This document shows, piece after piece, positions 1 through 6,377 of a DNA stretch of 10,141 bases. The stretch comes from an uncultured Clostridia bacterium (GTDB taxonomy: Bacteria > Bacillota > Clostridia > Christensenellales > Aristaeellaceae): NCBI GenBank assembly GCA_946615785.1, contig CAMOIA010000031.1, positions 1-10,141 of the forward strand. The letters run 5' to 3'. The notes under the pieces were generated by a model, which made no database searches, had not been told where the DNA came from, and saw only the letters and a program-made list of their open reading frames with translations. Numbering within the stretch: position 1 is the first letter of the stretch; each line of letters starts with the position of its first letter. Both the position numbers and the translations under genes were made by a program.

Positions 1-829
1 GCTTTTCCAGGGTGATCCGGCCCAGCTTCCCGCCGCGGTACTCATCCAGCACCACATGGCAGGCGCGCTCCGTATCCGCGATGCCGCCCTTTATCAGAAA
101 GCCGCGGCCTCGGCACACGTCCTCAAGCAGCGCTTCCCCGCGCAGGGAAAGGTCGGACAGATGATAGCGCTCGCCCACCCGCTCGGGCACCGCGTCGATC
201 ATGTCTTCAAGCAGGTGGATGGTGAGCGCTTCGATGTCGATCACCTCGTCGCGGATAGCGCTGGTGTAGCACAGCCGCCTCGCGCTGACCTGATCGTCAA
301 GGCGCGGCCAGAGAAGGCCGGGGCTGTCCATCAGTTCAAGATACGGCCCCGCTTTGATCCACCGGATGCCCTTCGTGACGCCGGGCCTGTCGCCTGTGAC
401 CGCGATGTTCTGCCCGTGCAGGCGGTTGATGAGCGTGGACTTGCCCACGTTCGGCACACCGGCCACCATCACGCGCACGGTTTTCCGGATGCCCCGTTCC
501 ATGGCGCGGTCAACGCCCTCCCGTGCCGCTTCTTCGATGGCGCGCATCACGTTTTTGCTCTGTTTATTCACGTCCACGGCCATGCAGTTGACGCCCTGCG
601 CGCGGTAATACCGCACCCAGGCGTCCGTAAGCGCGGGGTCGGCAAGGTCGCTCTTCCCCAGCACGGTGATCGTCCTTTTCCGCGCGGTCATGCGCCTGAG
701 GATCGGATTGCGGCTCGAATAGGGAATGCGCGCGTCGCACAATTCGATGACCACGTCGGCTTTTCGGATCTGTTCTTCCAGATCGCGCCTGGCCTTTGCC
801 ATATGCCCGGGGTACCAGTTGATTTCCAT
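1..829 (-). CDS. rbgA: Ribosome biogenesis GTPase RbgA/YlqF (C-terminal end cut by window edge)
   Basis: Circularly permuted GTPase that acts in late assembly of the 50S ribosomal subunit in the cytoplasm. The frame gives 276 residues before the window ends; the family is usually about 280-290, so only a few residues are missing. It opens MEINWYPGHMAKARR, the RbgA signature, with the catalytic His at residue 9 (HAS-GTPase type). GTPase motifs come in permuted order: G4 near 58-61, G5 region near 85-91, P-loop GVPNVGKS at 124-131, G2 Thr near 152 in a PGVT context, and G3 DSPG at 168-171. The C-terminal ANTAR-like RNA-binding domain ends in a DEYRGGKLGR-type tail. The start at 829 has a GAGG ribosome binding site 8 nt upstream. 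Odd point: G4 reads GKSD rather than NKxD. Its promoter is not evident; upstream lies a divergent 6S RNA gene. Confidence 0.95.
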   Translation of the reverse strand, partial: MEINWYPGHMAKARRDLEEQIRKADVVIELCDARIPYSSRNPILRRMTARKRTITVLGKSDLADPALTDAWVRYYRAQGVNCMAVDVNKQSKNVMRAIEEAAREGVDRAMERGIRKTVRVMVAGVPNVGKSTLINRLHGQNIAVTGDRPGVTKGIRWIKAGPYLELMDSPGLLWPRLDDQVSARRLCYTSAIRDEVIDIEALTIHLLEDMIDAVPERVGERYHLSDLSLRGEALLEDVCRGRGFLIKGGIADTERACHVVLDEYRGGKLGRITLEK

Positions 830-856
830 TCTTTATGCCTCGCTTTGATTTTGTCC

Positions 857-885
857 TTGACAATCGAAATACGCGCCGCTATAAT
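857..885 (+). promoter_or_regulatory. Perfect-consensus housekeeping sigma (sigma A) promoter of the 6S RNA gene
   Basis: TTGACA at 857-862 and TATAAT at 880-885 are separated by exactly 17 bp, matching the housekeeping consensus at all 12 positions. Transcription would begin near 892. No plus-strand protein gene follows; a strongly structured RNA does. The -35 box is only 27 bp from the start codon of divergent rbgA. A match this exact suits a very highly expressed stable RNA. Confidence 0.9.
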
Positions 886-891
886 ACTTGC

Positions 892-1095
892 AGAGGATGT
901 TCCTGGGGTGTTCGCCAGCTTCCTGTTTTTACCCACATTTCTGAAAATGGACTCCGCGTCAGGGATCAGGATGTCATGCCCCCTCGTCCGCAAGGACTTG
1001 CCAGGGGACGGCAGAGGGGTTCCGCAGGAGACCAGCCTGCTTAACATAGCGGGTGAAAAAATAGGGGGCAGCGGCACTTTGGGGCATCCGTTTCT
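892..1095 (+). ncRNA. ssrS: 6S RNA (RNA polymerase holoenzyme-binding regulatory RNA)
   Basis: 6S RNA mimics an open promoter and sequesters housekeeping RNA polymerase. Folding by eye gives the family architecture. The closing stem pairs 895-903 with 1081-1089 (9 bp) and 905-910 with 1075-1080 (6 bp, with U-G pairs), leaving U904 bulged. It is followed by a UGUUCGCC segment at 909-916 resembling the conserved 5' 6S element, and GGCAGCGGCAC on the 3' side. A large central bubble spans about 917-951 and 1031-1066; its 3' strand holds a 6-bp hairpin (1036-1041 with 1048-1053), as in many Firmicute 6S RNAs. The upper arm pairs CUCCGCG (952-958) with CGCAGGAG (1023-1030, one bulge) and is capped by GUCC-GCAA-GGAC at 986-997. 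About 200 nt suits the family. The 3' end is approximate, followed by U-rich sequence up to 1108. It meets the 3' end of rqcH tail-to-tail. Confidence 0.87.
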
Positions 1096-2830
1096 ATTTG
1101 TCCATTTTTTCAAGCGCGCGGATGTCCTTTTCCTCTGCCGTCACAAGCACCGTCTGCTGGTGCGTATAGGTCACGAAACCGTCGGGCGTTCCGCCCGGCT
1201 TTTTTACATACCGCCTTTCGGTCATGTCGACGGGGACGCGCAGCCCTTTGGCGCTGGAATAATAGGCCGCAAGGCGCAGGGCGTCCTCCAGGGAAGCCTT
1301 CGGCGGCTCGCCGTCCCCTTTTTTCAGGATGACGTGGCTTCCGGGCATGTCCTTTGCGTGCAGCCACAGGTCGCTTCCCTGCGCGTCGTGCGTGAGGCGC
1401 TCGTTCTGCGCGCTGTTTTTGCCGACGTACACATGCAGTCCGTCGCGCGTGCAGTAGTGGTGCGGTCTGGATACGGGCGCGCGCTTTGCGCCCCTGCGCT
1501 GCGGGGCGGCCTTGAGGATGCCGTTTTTTTCAAGGAACGCGCGCACTTCGCGCATTTCATCCTCCGTTTCGCATTTGTCAAGGTCGTCCAGCGCGTTTTC
1601 CAGGATGGCGATCTCCCGCTCCGTTTTTTCCTTCTGTTCGCCCGCGAGCCGCAGCGCGGCGTGGGCCTTGCGGTATTTTTTGAAATACTTCTGCGCGTTC
1701 TGCGCGCTCGTCAGGGCGGGATCGAGCTCCACGGTGATGACGGAGGCGTTTTCGTCGTAGTAATTGGTAAGCTGGGCCTGCTTTGCGCCTTTGGGAATCT
1801 GGTAGCCCTGCGCGGTCAGAAGCTCGCCGATGACGCGCCATTCCTCCATGCGTCTGCTGCTTGCGATTTCTTCATCCTGCAGCGCCTGTTTTTTCCAGCA
1901 CCGGTCCAGCGCCTGCTTCACCTGGTGGCGCAGGGAGGCGCTTCGCTGCTCCATGCGCAGCCGAAGGTCGCGGCCGCTGAAATAGGCGTCCATGGCGCTT
2001 CCGCTGTCGGCGCAGGGCCGCTGCAGGGCGGGCGGGACGGACAGGAAGGAAAAGGGCAGAACGCCGCACGCGGCGCCGCTTTCGTTAACGACAAGGGTCG
2101 GCTGAAAATGCTCCGGCAGCTGTGTGAGAAAACGGTGCAGCCGCGAGGCGATGCCGGGAAGGGTCTCTTCGTCCCATTCGGCGTTTTCAAGACTGGTCGC
2201 GCGAAGGGCCAGCTCCCTTGCCGTGTCAGGGCCGATGCCCCGGATGGCGCGGCCGATGGCGCGGTCCACCCGGCCCGGGTACTGCCGGAGGGCGCTGCAG
2301 ACGTCCGCTTCCGTCGCCGTCTGCAGGTTCAGCTTGTCCTGCACGGGCGGCGGCACGAAGGCAAGCCCCGGCAGGGCCTGCCGTACGCGGCTCATGTCAT
2401 AGGTGATGTGGCGGATCGAATCGATGATCTTTCCGTTTTCAACCAGCGTCAGGTTGGAATGCCGGCCCATCAGTTCAAGGTACATTTCCTTTTGGGCCAG
2501 ATCGCCGAGCTCGTCCCTGCACTCCAGGGTAATCAGCACCACGCGATCGCCCTGCCACTGCGCAATGTCCAGGATGCGCGCGCCGGTGATGTGTTTGCGC
2601 ATGAGCATGAGGAACATCGGCGCTTCGACGGGATTGACGAAGCTTTCCCGCGTCAGGTGCAGGCGCCCTGTGTCCGGCGACGCGGACAACAGCAGCCGGT
2701 GCGTGCCGCCAAGGGAACGCACCTGCAGGATCAGAAGATCCTTTTCCGGCTGGTTCACCTTGTCCACGCGGCCGCCGGCAAGCTTCTGCCGCAGTTCCCT
2801 GACGATGCAGGAAATCATCATTCCATCCAT
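1094..2830 (-). CDS. rqcH: Ribosome quality control protein RqcH (NFACT family; Fbp54/FbpA-like)
   Basis: NFACT protein that binds the stalled 50S subunit with peptidyl-tRNA and recruits tRNA-Ala to add C-terminal alanine tails, marking nascent chains for proteolysis. It has 578 residues, close to the usual 560-590. NFACT-N starts MDGMMISCIVREL, with the key Asp-Arg pair at 95-96 (equivalent to D97/R98 of Bacillus subtilis RqcH) and the conserved MGRHSN motif near 128. A helix-hairpin-helix segment (IGRAIRGIGPDTAREL) follows, then a charged coiled-coil middle, then NFACT-R at about 457-567 with the DLWLHAKDMPGSHV signature. I chose ATG at 2830 because GGGAG sits 6 nt upstream and it matches the family N-terminus; an in-frame GTG 11 codons earlier lacks support. 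The gene lies just downstream of the SRP RNA and may be read through from its promoter. Older annotations call this family fibronectin-binding protein. Confidence 0.95.
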   Translation of the reverse strand: MDGMMISCIVRELRQKLAGGRVDKVNQPEKDLLILQVRSLGGTHRLLLSASPDTGRLHLTRESFVNPVEAPMFLMLMRKHITGARILDIAQWQGDRVVLITLECRDELGDLAQKEMYLELMGRHSNLTLVENGKIIDSIRHITYDMSRVRQALPGLAFVPPPVQDKLNLQTATEADVCSALRQYPGRVDRAIGRAIRGIGPDTARELALRATSLENAEWDEETLPGIASRLHRFLTQLPEHFQPTLVVNESGAACGVLPFSFLSVPPALQRPCADSGSAMDAYFSGRDLRLRMEQRSASLRHQVKQALDRCWKKQALQDEEIASSRRMEEWRVIGELLTAQGYQIPKGAKQAQLTNYYDENASVITVELDPALTSAQNAQKYFKKYRKAHAALRLAGEQKEKTEREIAILENALDDLDKCETEDEMREVRAFLEKNGILKAAPQRRGAKRAPVSRPHHYCTRDGLHVYVGKNSAQNERLTHDAQGSDLWLHAKDMPGSHVILKKGDGEPPKASLEDALRLAAYYSSAKGLRVPVDMTERRYVKKPGGTPDGFVTYTHQQTVLVTAEEKDIRALEKMDK

Positions 2831-2881
2831 GCCAAACTCCCGTAAAAAAACATAAAAAACCACGATACGACGGACAGACTG

Positions 2882-2982
2882 TACCGCAGCACACGCGCCA
2901 AAATGCTTACTGCTGCTTCCTCTCGGACCTGACAGGGTTCACACCGGCTCATCGCACGGGGCCCATCCGCCGCACCGCGGCA
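2882..2982 (-). ncRNA. ffs: Signal recognition particle RNA, small bacterial (4.5S) type
   Basis: Small SRP RNA binds Ffh and targets ribosomes translating membrane proteins to the membrane. The near-invariant Ffh-binding domain is present on the minus strand at about 2909-2937: GUCAGGUCC, a GAGA tetraloop where E. coli has GGAA, then GGAAGCAGC and AGUAAGC. The ends pair over 11 bp, with UGCCGCGGUGC (2982-2972) against GUGCUGCGGUA, wobbles included, giving a single long hairpin of about 101 nt as expected for a small SRP RNA without an Alu domain. A good promoter sits 6 bp upstream. No clear terminator hairpin follows, only T6 and T7 runs at about 2832-2850 before rqcH, so the 3' end may come from processing and some readthrough into rqcH is plausible. 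Confidence 0.95.
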
Positions 2983-2987
2983 TGGTT

Positions 2988-3016
2988 ATCATATCGCAAA
3001 ATGAACAAAAAGGCAA
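2988..3016 (-). promoter_or_regulatory. Housekeeping promoter of the SRP RNA gene
   Basis: On the minus strand, TTGCCT (3016-3011) and TATGAT (2993-2988) are separated by exactly 17 bp. This places the start of transcription near 2982, where the terminal SRP helix begins. Agreement between the predicted start and the RNA 5' end supports the call. Confidence 0.75.
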
Positions 3017-3023
3017 TAGCGAA

Positions 3024-3057
3024 GGCGCGCGATCGTGTAATTTTACAATCGCGCGCC
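3024..3057 (-). terminator. GC-rich hairpin after the LRR protein gene, probable terminator
   Basis: The arms GGCGCGCGAT and ATCGCGCGCC pair perfectly over 10 bp and extend inward through TGTAA/TTACA with a 2-nt bulge. It begins 24 bp past the LRR gene stop. On the minus strand the sequence after the stem is TTCGCTATTGCCTTTTTG, a weak and displaced U tract. The better T run (CCCTTTT) follows on the plus strand, so it may be bidirectional or a transcription insulator ahead of the SRP RNA promoter. Confidence 0.55.
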
Positions 3058-3080
3058 CTTTTAACTTCCATTTTGTGTTT

Positions 3081-4025
3081 TTACGGTTCGCTTTCCGCGA
3101 AGGGAATGTATTCGCCGCTCTGGAACATCTGGTAGATTACTTCATAATGCGGCACCTTTTTTCCTTTGTCCGTGCCGTCCAAGGTGCGCCAGGTGCCGCC
3201 GGTGCCGCTGTTTTTCCAGTCCGTTTCGCACCCCGGCAGGGCGGAGGCGACCATGGAGCGCAGGCTCCACGCCACCTGGTTGTCGTTCAGGCTGCTCCAG
3301 GCGTAATTGAAAGCCCACAGACGGCGCAGCGAGGTGAGCTGCGCGAAAAGCTCCGGATCCTTGATGCGGTTGTTCGGAATGTTCAGGTCCATAAGGTGTG
3401 TGCAGGAGAGCAGCGGTGCGATGGATTCGATGCGGTTGGTGAACGCTTCCAGATATTCGAGCTTTGTGCAGTTCTGAAGCGGCTCGAGGCTTGTGACCTG
3501 ATTGCGGCCGATGATCAGAACGCGCAGGTCCGTGAGGGTGGAAACGAAATTTAGGTCCGTGACCGCGTTGTGCCCCAGGTCCAGCGCCTTGAGATGGGTG
3601 CAGTAGCGAAGCACCTCAAAATCCTCGCTGGTGTGCTGGAGGCTCTGGTTGTTGTGCAGGGTGGAAAAGACCTCCATGTCCGTACGGATGATGTGCGTGT
3701 CCTTGTTGGTGCAGTTGATGCGGAACGTCCAGCCGAATTCCACGTCCGGGTACCTTTCGCTCAGCTCCTTTGCCCATGCGCGGGTCATATTGGTGGCGAA
3801 CATGTCGCATTTTTTCAGATTGGGCATCTGATCCAGGAAGGCCTCAAGCTGGGGTAAGCTTTCCACGCGCTGATAGCCGAAATCCACATAGGCGGCCTGG
3901 CTGTCCGCCGTAACGCTTCCGTAGCCAAGCGTGTCCGCAGCGGCAGCCTGGCAGAGGAAGAGCGCGCACAGGAAAAAGAGCGGGATCAGATAACGCCGGA
4001 CGGACCGGGTCGAAATGGCTCTCAT
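3081..4025 (-). CDS. Secreted leucine-rich-repeat protein, internalin-like repeats
   Basis: A 314-residue exported protein of unknown specific function. It starts with a basic stretch and hydrophobic core (residues 9-30, ending CQAAAA before DTLG), a type I signal peptide with likely cleavage near 29-30; there is no convincing lipobox. Residues 145-232 hold four consecutive 22-residue leucine-rich repeats of internalin spacing (LKALDLGHNAVTDL, LRVLIIGRNQVTSL, LEYLEAFTNRIESI, LMDLNIPNNRIKDP), followed by a partial fifth. A possible degenerate repeat (LPQLEAFLDQMPNLKK) lies near 57-72, followed by a YPDVEFGW segment near 92-99, a pattern I associate with LRR proteins of gut Clostridia. There is no LPXTG, transmembrane anchor or cell-wall-binding repeat, so it is either free or held by other contacts. 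ATG at 4025 is preferred over one 15 codons upstream because AGGAGG lies 6 nt before it. Confidence 0.85.
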   Translation of the reverse strand: MRAISTRSVRRYLIPLFFLCALFLCQAAAADTLGYGSVTADSQAAYVDFGYQRVESLPQLEAFLDQMPNLKKCDMFATNMTRAWAKELSERYPDVEFGWTFRINCTNKDTHIIRTDMEVFSTLHNNQSLQHTSEDFEVLRYCTHLKALDLGHNAVTDLNFVSTLTDLRVLIIGRNQVTSLEPLQNCTKLEYLEAFTNRIESIAPLLSCTHLMDLNIPNNRIKDPELFAQLTSLRRLWAFNYAWSSLNDNQVAWSLRSMVASALPGCETDWKNSGTGGTWRTLDGTDKGKKVPHYEVIYQMFQSGEYIPFAESEP

Positions 4026-4080
4026 GGCTTGCCTCCTGTGATGGGAGATCATAACGGTTACAAGTGTCAATTCTATTACA

Positions 4081-4109
4081 ATTTTATCACAGAAACGTCA
4101 TGAATGCAA
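4081..4109 (-). promoter_or_regulatory. Possible promoter of the LRR protein gene
   Basis: Minus-strand TTGCAT (4109-4104), 17-bp spacer, TAAAAT (4086-4081). The -10 box matches consensus at 5 of 6 positions and the -35 at only 3. It lies about 55 bp upstream of the start codon in the AT-rich part of a 222-bp gap. The rest of that gap (4110-4247), just after nagZ, is GC-rich and holds an 8-bp inverted repeat (4202-4209 with 4233-4240) but no T run, so I see no clear nagZ terminator. Confidence 0.45.
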
Positions 4110-4247
4110 TCATAAAACGTTTGAGAGCTTGTAAAATCACGCGCTGCGATCAGCCGAAAGCGCATGAAAGATACAGCCGGGATGGCTCCGCCCGGGGCAC
4201 GGACGGATCGGCGCAGCCTGACGACGCAGCAAGGTCCGTCGCCGCGG

Positions 4248-6182
4248 TTACCGGACGCCGATGGGGAGGTAAATATCCGTCGTCAGCGTATACTCATCAC
4301 TTAGCGCAGGCAGGCTGACGGGCAGCTGCCCCAGCGCCTCTCCCATGCCGAAGCAGGTGCACAGGGCGCAGGGAAGGTTCGGCGCGTATGCGCTGCCCTC
4401 GCCTGCCGTCGGCGGCACGGTGCGCATGGCGCTGGAGGCATAGGCCAGCAGGACGGCGTCCGCTTCGGGGAAACGGGCGGCGTCATAGGGAAGCTGGCAG
4501 GACACGAGGATCACTGGCAGCCCTTTTTCATGCCGCATTTCGATGATCCGGTCAAAAGTGGAGGTGGAAAAGCCGTCTCCGGTGTTGGGATTCAGGCATT
4601 CTGACTGATACACGCGGTTGACGAGGATCACGTGGTCGGCGCGCTTTGCGGCGTAAAGACAGGTGGCACCGTTGTCATACGTGTTGGTCATCACGGTGAT
4701 TTTTGCGCCTTCGGGCAGCATGCCCTGGTCGGACAGAATCCGCTCCGCCAAAGCGCCCGCCCCGGAGCGGCTGGCGCAGGAATCCGCGAACAGGATCAGG
4801 GTTTTGTCGCCGGGCTGAAGATGCAGGGGGAAAGCACTGTTTTCATTTTTGACCAGCGTCAGCGCCTTCTGGGTGATCAGCCAGGCAGTCAGCCGGTTCT
4901 CTTCGCTTCCGACGCCGTTTACCGCGGCGGAAACAAGCGCCTTGGAGACGGAAAAGTCGGTTTTCGCAAGGAGCCCGTATTTCATTTTCAGCGTCAGGAT
5001 GCGCCGAACGGAGCTGTCGATCCGTTCCATGGAGATTTCGCCTTCCCTGACAAGCCTTATGGCTGTTTCCGCCATGTTCCTGACCCGCTGGAAAATGACA
5101 CTGTCCCGGACGATCGGCAGAATCAGCATATCGATGCCCGCTTCGATGGTCAGCCGCAGAATATCCTCGTCCGTAAAATGGTCCGAAATCGCCGCCATAT
5201 CCAGCGAATCGGATACAATGACGCCTTCAAAGCCCATCTGGTTTCGAAGAACGCCGGTCAAGATCGTGCGGCTCATGGTGGCGGGCAGGAAGACGCTTTC
5301 GCCCGTGGAGATGGAGACGTACGTTTTCGGTTCGATGCGCGGATACTGAATATGGGCGGTCATCACCATATCCGCCCCCGCGTCAATGCCTGCCTGAAAG
5401 GGCACAAGTTCGCAGGCCTGCAGTTCCTCAAGGGTCGCGTCGATGCGGGGAAAGCTGGTATGGCTGTCGGTGTCGGTGTTGCCGTGACCGGGAAAATGCT
5501 TCAGCGTCGCCATCGTGCCCGCAAGGTGCAGCCCCTCCACATAGGCGGCGCCGTAGCGCGCGGTCACGAGCGGATCGTCCGAAAAAGCGCGGACGCCGAT
5601 GACCGGATTGTTGGGATTGTTATTCACGTCCACCACGGGCGCAAAATCCGCGTGAATGCCGAGCAGGCGCATTTCTTCTCCGTACACCTTGGCCATCAGC
5701 ACGGCGTTCTGGGGGTTCCCCGTGGCAGCCAGGGCCATGTTGCCCGGGCCGGTGGTGCCAAAGCCGAGGCGCACGATGCTGCCTCCCTCCTGGTCGACCG
5801 TCACAAGCAGGGGCAGGCCGCCGCCTGCCTGGTTGGCTTTTTGCAGATCGCTGACCAGCGTCAGGGTCTGCTCCGCGTCCCGGCAGTTTTCCGCAAACAG
5901 TGTGGTGCCGCCGACGTGGTACGCGGCCAGGAAGGCGCGCATTTCCTCGTTCAGTTCGGTGACGGCTTTGGCGCCTGACCCGCTGTTTATGCTTCCTTCC
6001 TTCCAGGTGCGGAAGGAAGCGATCAGCATCTGCCCGACTTTTTCTTCCAGCGTCATTCCGTTCAGAATGCTTTCGACGGCGTTTCCAGGCATATCCGAAG
6101 GCACCGTTTCGCCACGTGCGGAGGGCATCAGCAGCGCGGCCGTCAGAACCGCAAGGATCAGGCGTTTCCATTTCTGTTTCAT
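4248..6182 (-). CDS. nagZ: Secreted beta-N-acetylglucosaminidase, glycoside hydrolase family 3 (NagZ/YbbD type)
   Basis: Removes beta-linked N-acetylglucosamine from peptidoglycan fragments during cell-wall turnover. Its 644 residues are close to the two-domain secreted NagZ of Bacillus (about 640) and much longer than cytoplasmic Gram-negative NagZ. Residues 1-24 form a signal peptide (KQKWKR then a hydrophobic core). The barrel opens with EEKVGQMLIASF (46-57); VDQEGGSIVRL follows at 129-139. The family signature KHFPGHGNTDTDSH runs 228-241, with H241 the likely general acid/base of the Asp-His dyad, and D325 in VSDSLDM is the likely nucleophile. The C-terminal alpha/beta domain contains the typical PYDAARFPEADAVLLAY stretch. 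The start has AAAGG 7-8 nt upstream. It is separated from the signalling operon by 195 bp with a terminator, and from the LRR gene by 222 bp, so it is probably its own unit. No clear promoter was found. Confidence 0.93.
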   Translation of the reverse strand: MKQKWKRLILAVLTAALLMPSARGETVPSDMPGNAVESILNGMTLEEKVGQMLIASFRTWKEGSINSGSGAKAVTELNEEMRAFLAAYHVGGTTLFAENCRDAEQTLTLVSDLQKANQAGGGLPLLVTVDQEGGSIVRLGFGTTGPGNMALAATGNPQNAVLMAKVYGEEMRLLGIHADFAPVVDVNNNPNNPVIGVRAFSDDPLVTARYGAAYVEGLHLAGTMATLKHFPGHGNTDTDSHTSFPRIDATLEELQACELVPFQAGIDAGADMVMTAHIQYPRIEPKTYVSISTGESVFLPATMSRTILTGVLRNQMGFEGVIVSDSLDMAAISDHFTDEDILRLTIEAGIDMLILPIVRDSVIFQRVRNMAETAIRLVREGEISMERIDSSVRRILTLKMKYGLLAKTDFSVSKALVSAAVNGVGSEENRLTAWLITQKALTLVKNENSAFPLHLQPGDKTLILFADSCASRSGAGALAERILSDQGMLPEGAKITVMTNTYDNGATCLYAAKRADHVILVNRVYQSECLNPNTGDGFSTSTFDRIIEMRHEKGLPVILVSCQLPYDAARFPEADAVLLAYASSAMRTVPPTAGEGSAYAPNLPCALCTCFGMGEALGQLPVSLPALSDEYTLTTDIYLPIGVR

Positions 6183-6243
6183 ATAAGCACCTTTTCACTG
6201 TTTGATTTTGATCTGAAGCAGGCCGGGGCCTGGGGCGCATCCT

Positions 6244-6273
6244 GCCGGGCGGTCCGGCCGGGAATCGCCCGGC
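6244..6273 (-). other. GC-rich hairpin in the nagZ upstream region
   Basis: GCCGGGCG (6244-6251) and CGCCCGGC (6266-6273) form a perfect 8-bp stem around a 14-nt loop that itself contains CCGGCCGG. No T run follows on either strand, so it is not a standard terminator. It lies 62 bp before the nagZ start, where it would be in the 5' leader if transcription starts further upstream. Function unknown. Confidence 0.4.
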
Positions 6274-6294
6274 GGCGCATGCAAGGGATACGCA

Positions 6295-6312
6295 AAAACG
6301 CTTTGGCGTTTT
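6295..6312 (-). terminator. Terminator-like hairpin at the end of the signalling operon
   Basis: On the minus strand AAAACGC, loop CAAA, GCGTTTT, then one more T and TTGCG-like sequence: a 7-bp perfect stem ending in a run of five Ts. It lies 65 bp past the last operon stop codon. The stem has only three GC pairs, so it is a modest terminator. Its downstream arm can instead pair with an element at 6352-6360 (see the inverted repeat). Confidence 0.55.
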
Positions 6313-6360
6313 CCGCGGCGTAAAGATCCAATCAGACTTTCCGGGAACATACCAAAGCGT
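6298..6360. repeat. 9-bp inverted repeat overlapping the operon terminator
   Basis: ACGCTTTGG at 6298-6306 and its exact reverse complement CCAAAGCGT at 6352-6360 are 45 bp apart. The left arm covers most of the 6295-6312 hairpin, so the long-range pairing and the short hairpin cannot form at the same time. Both lie in the non-coding gap between the signalling operon and nagZ. Confidence 0.5.
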
Positions 6361-6377
6361 CAGGGGGAGGGCGGTTA

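Noticed and set aside
835..1044. A 69-codon plus-strand frame over the 6S RNA region, and a 141-codon minus frame at 688-1113.
   Set aside because: The plus frame starts upstream of the promoter that reads the region. The minus frame overlaps rbgA out of frame. The RNA fold explains the gap better.
56..2845. A 929-codon open frame on the plus strand across rbgA, the 6S gene and rqcH.
   Set aside because: It is antisense to clear rbgA and rqcH, has no family-like motifs, and arises from GC-rich codon bias. The protein is low-complexity, rich in His, Arg, Gly and Ala.
2831..2863. Earlier in-frame GTG start for rqcH, 11 codons upstream.
   Set aside because: It lacks a ribosome binding site, while the ATG at 2830 has GGGAG at 6 nt and matches the conserved family N-terminus.
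4053..4075. Minus-strand TTGACA followed by TATGAT upstream of the LRR gene.
   Set aside because: The two boxes are separated by only 11 bp, too short for a sigma A promoter. The weaker pair at 4081-4109 has correct spacing.
4202..4240. 8-bp inverted repeat after nagZ as its terminator.
   Set aside because: The loop is over 20 nt, one pair is a wobble, and no T run follows on the minus strand, so a terminator call is not supported.
4632..5978. Long plus-strand open frame opposite nagZ (448 codons), and a similar one at 8883-9980 opposite the phosphatase.
   Set aside because: Both mirror well-supported minus-strand genes with recognisable catalytic motifs and have no plausible ribosome binding site or family features.
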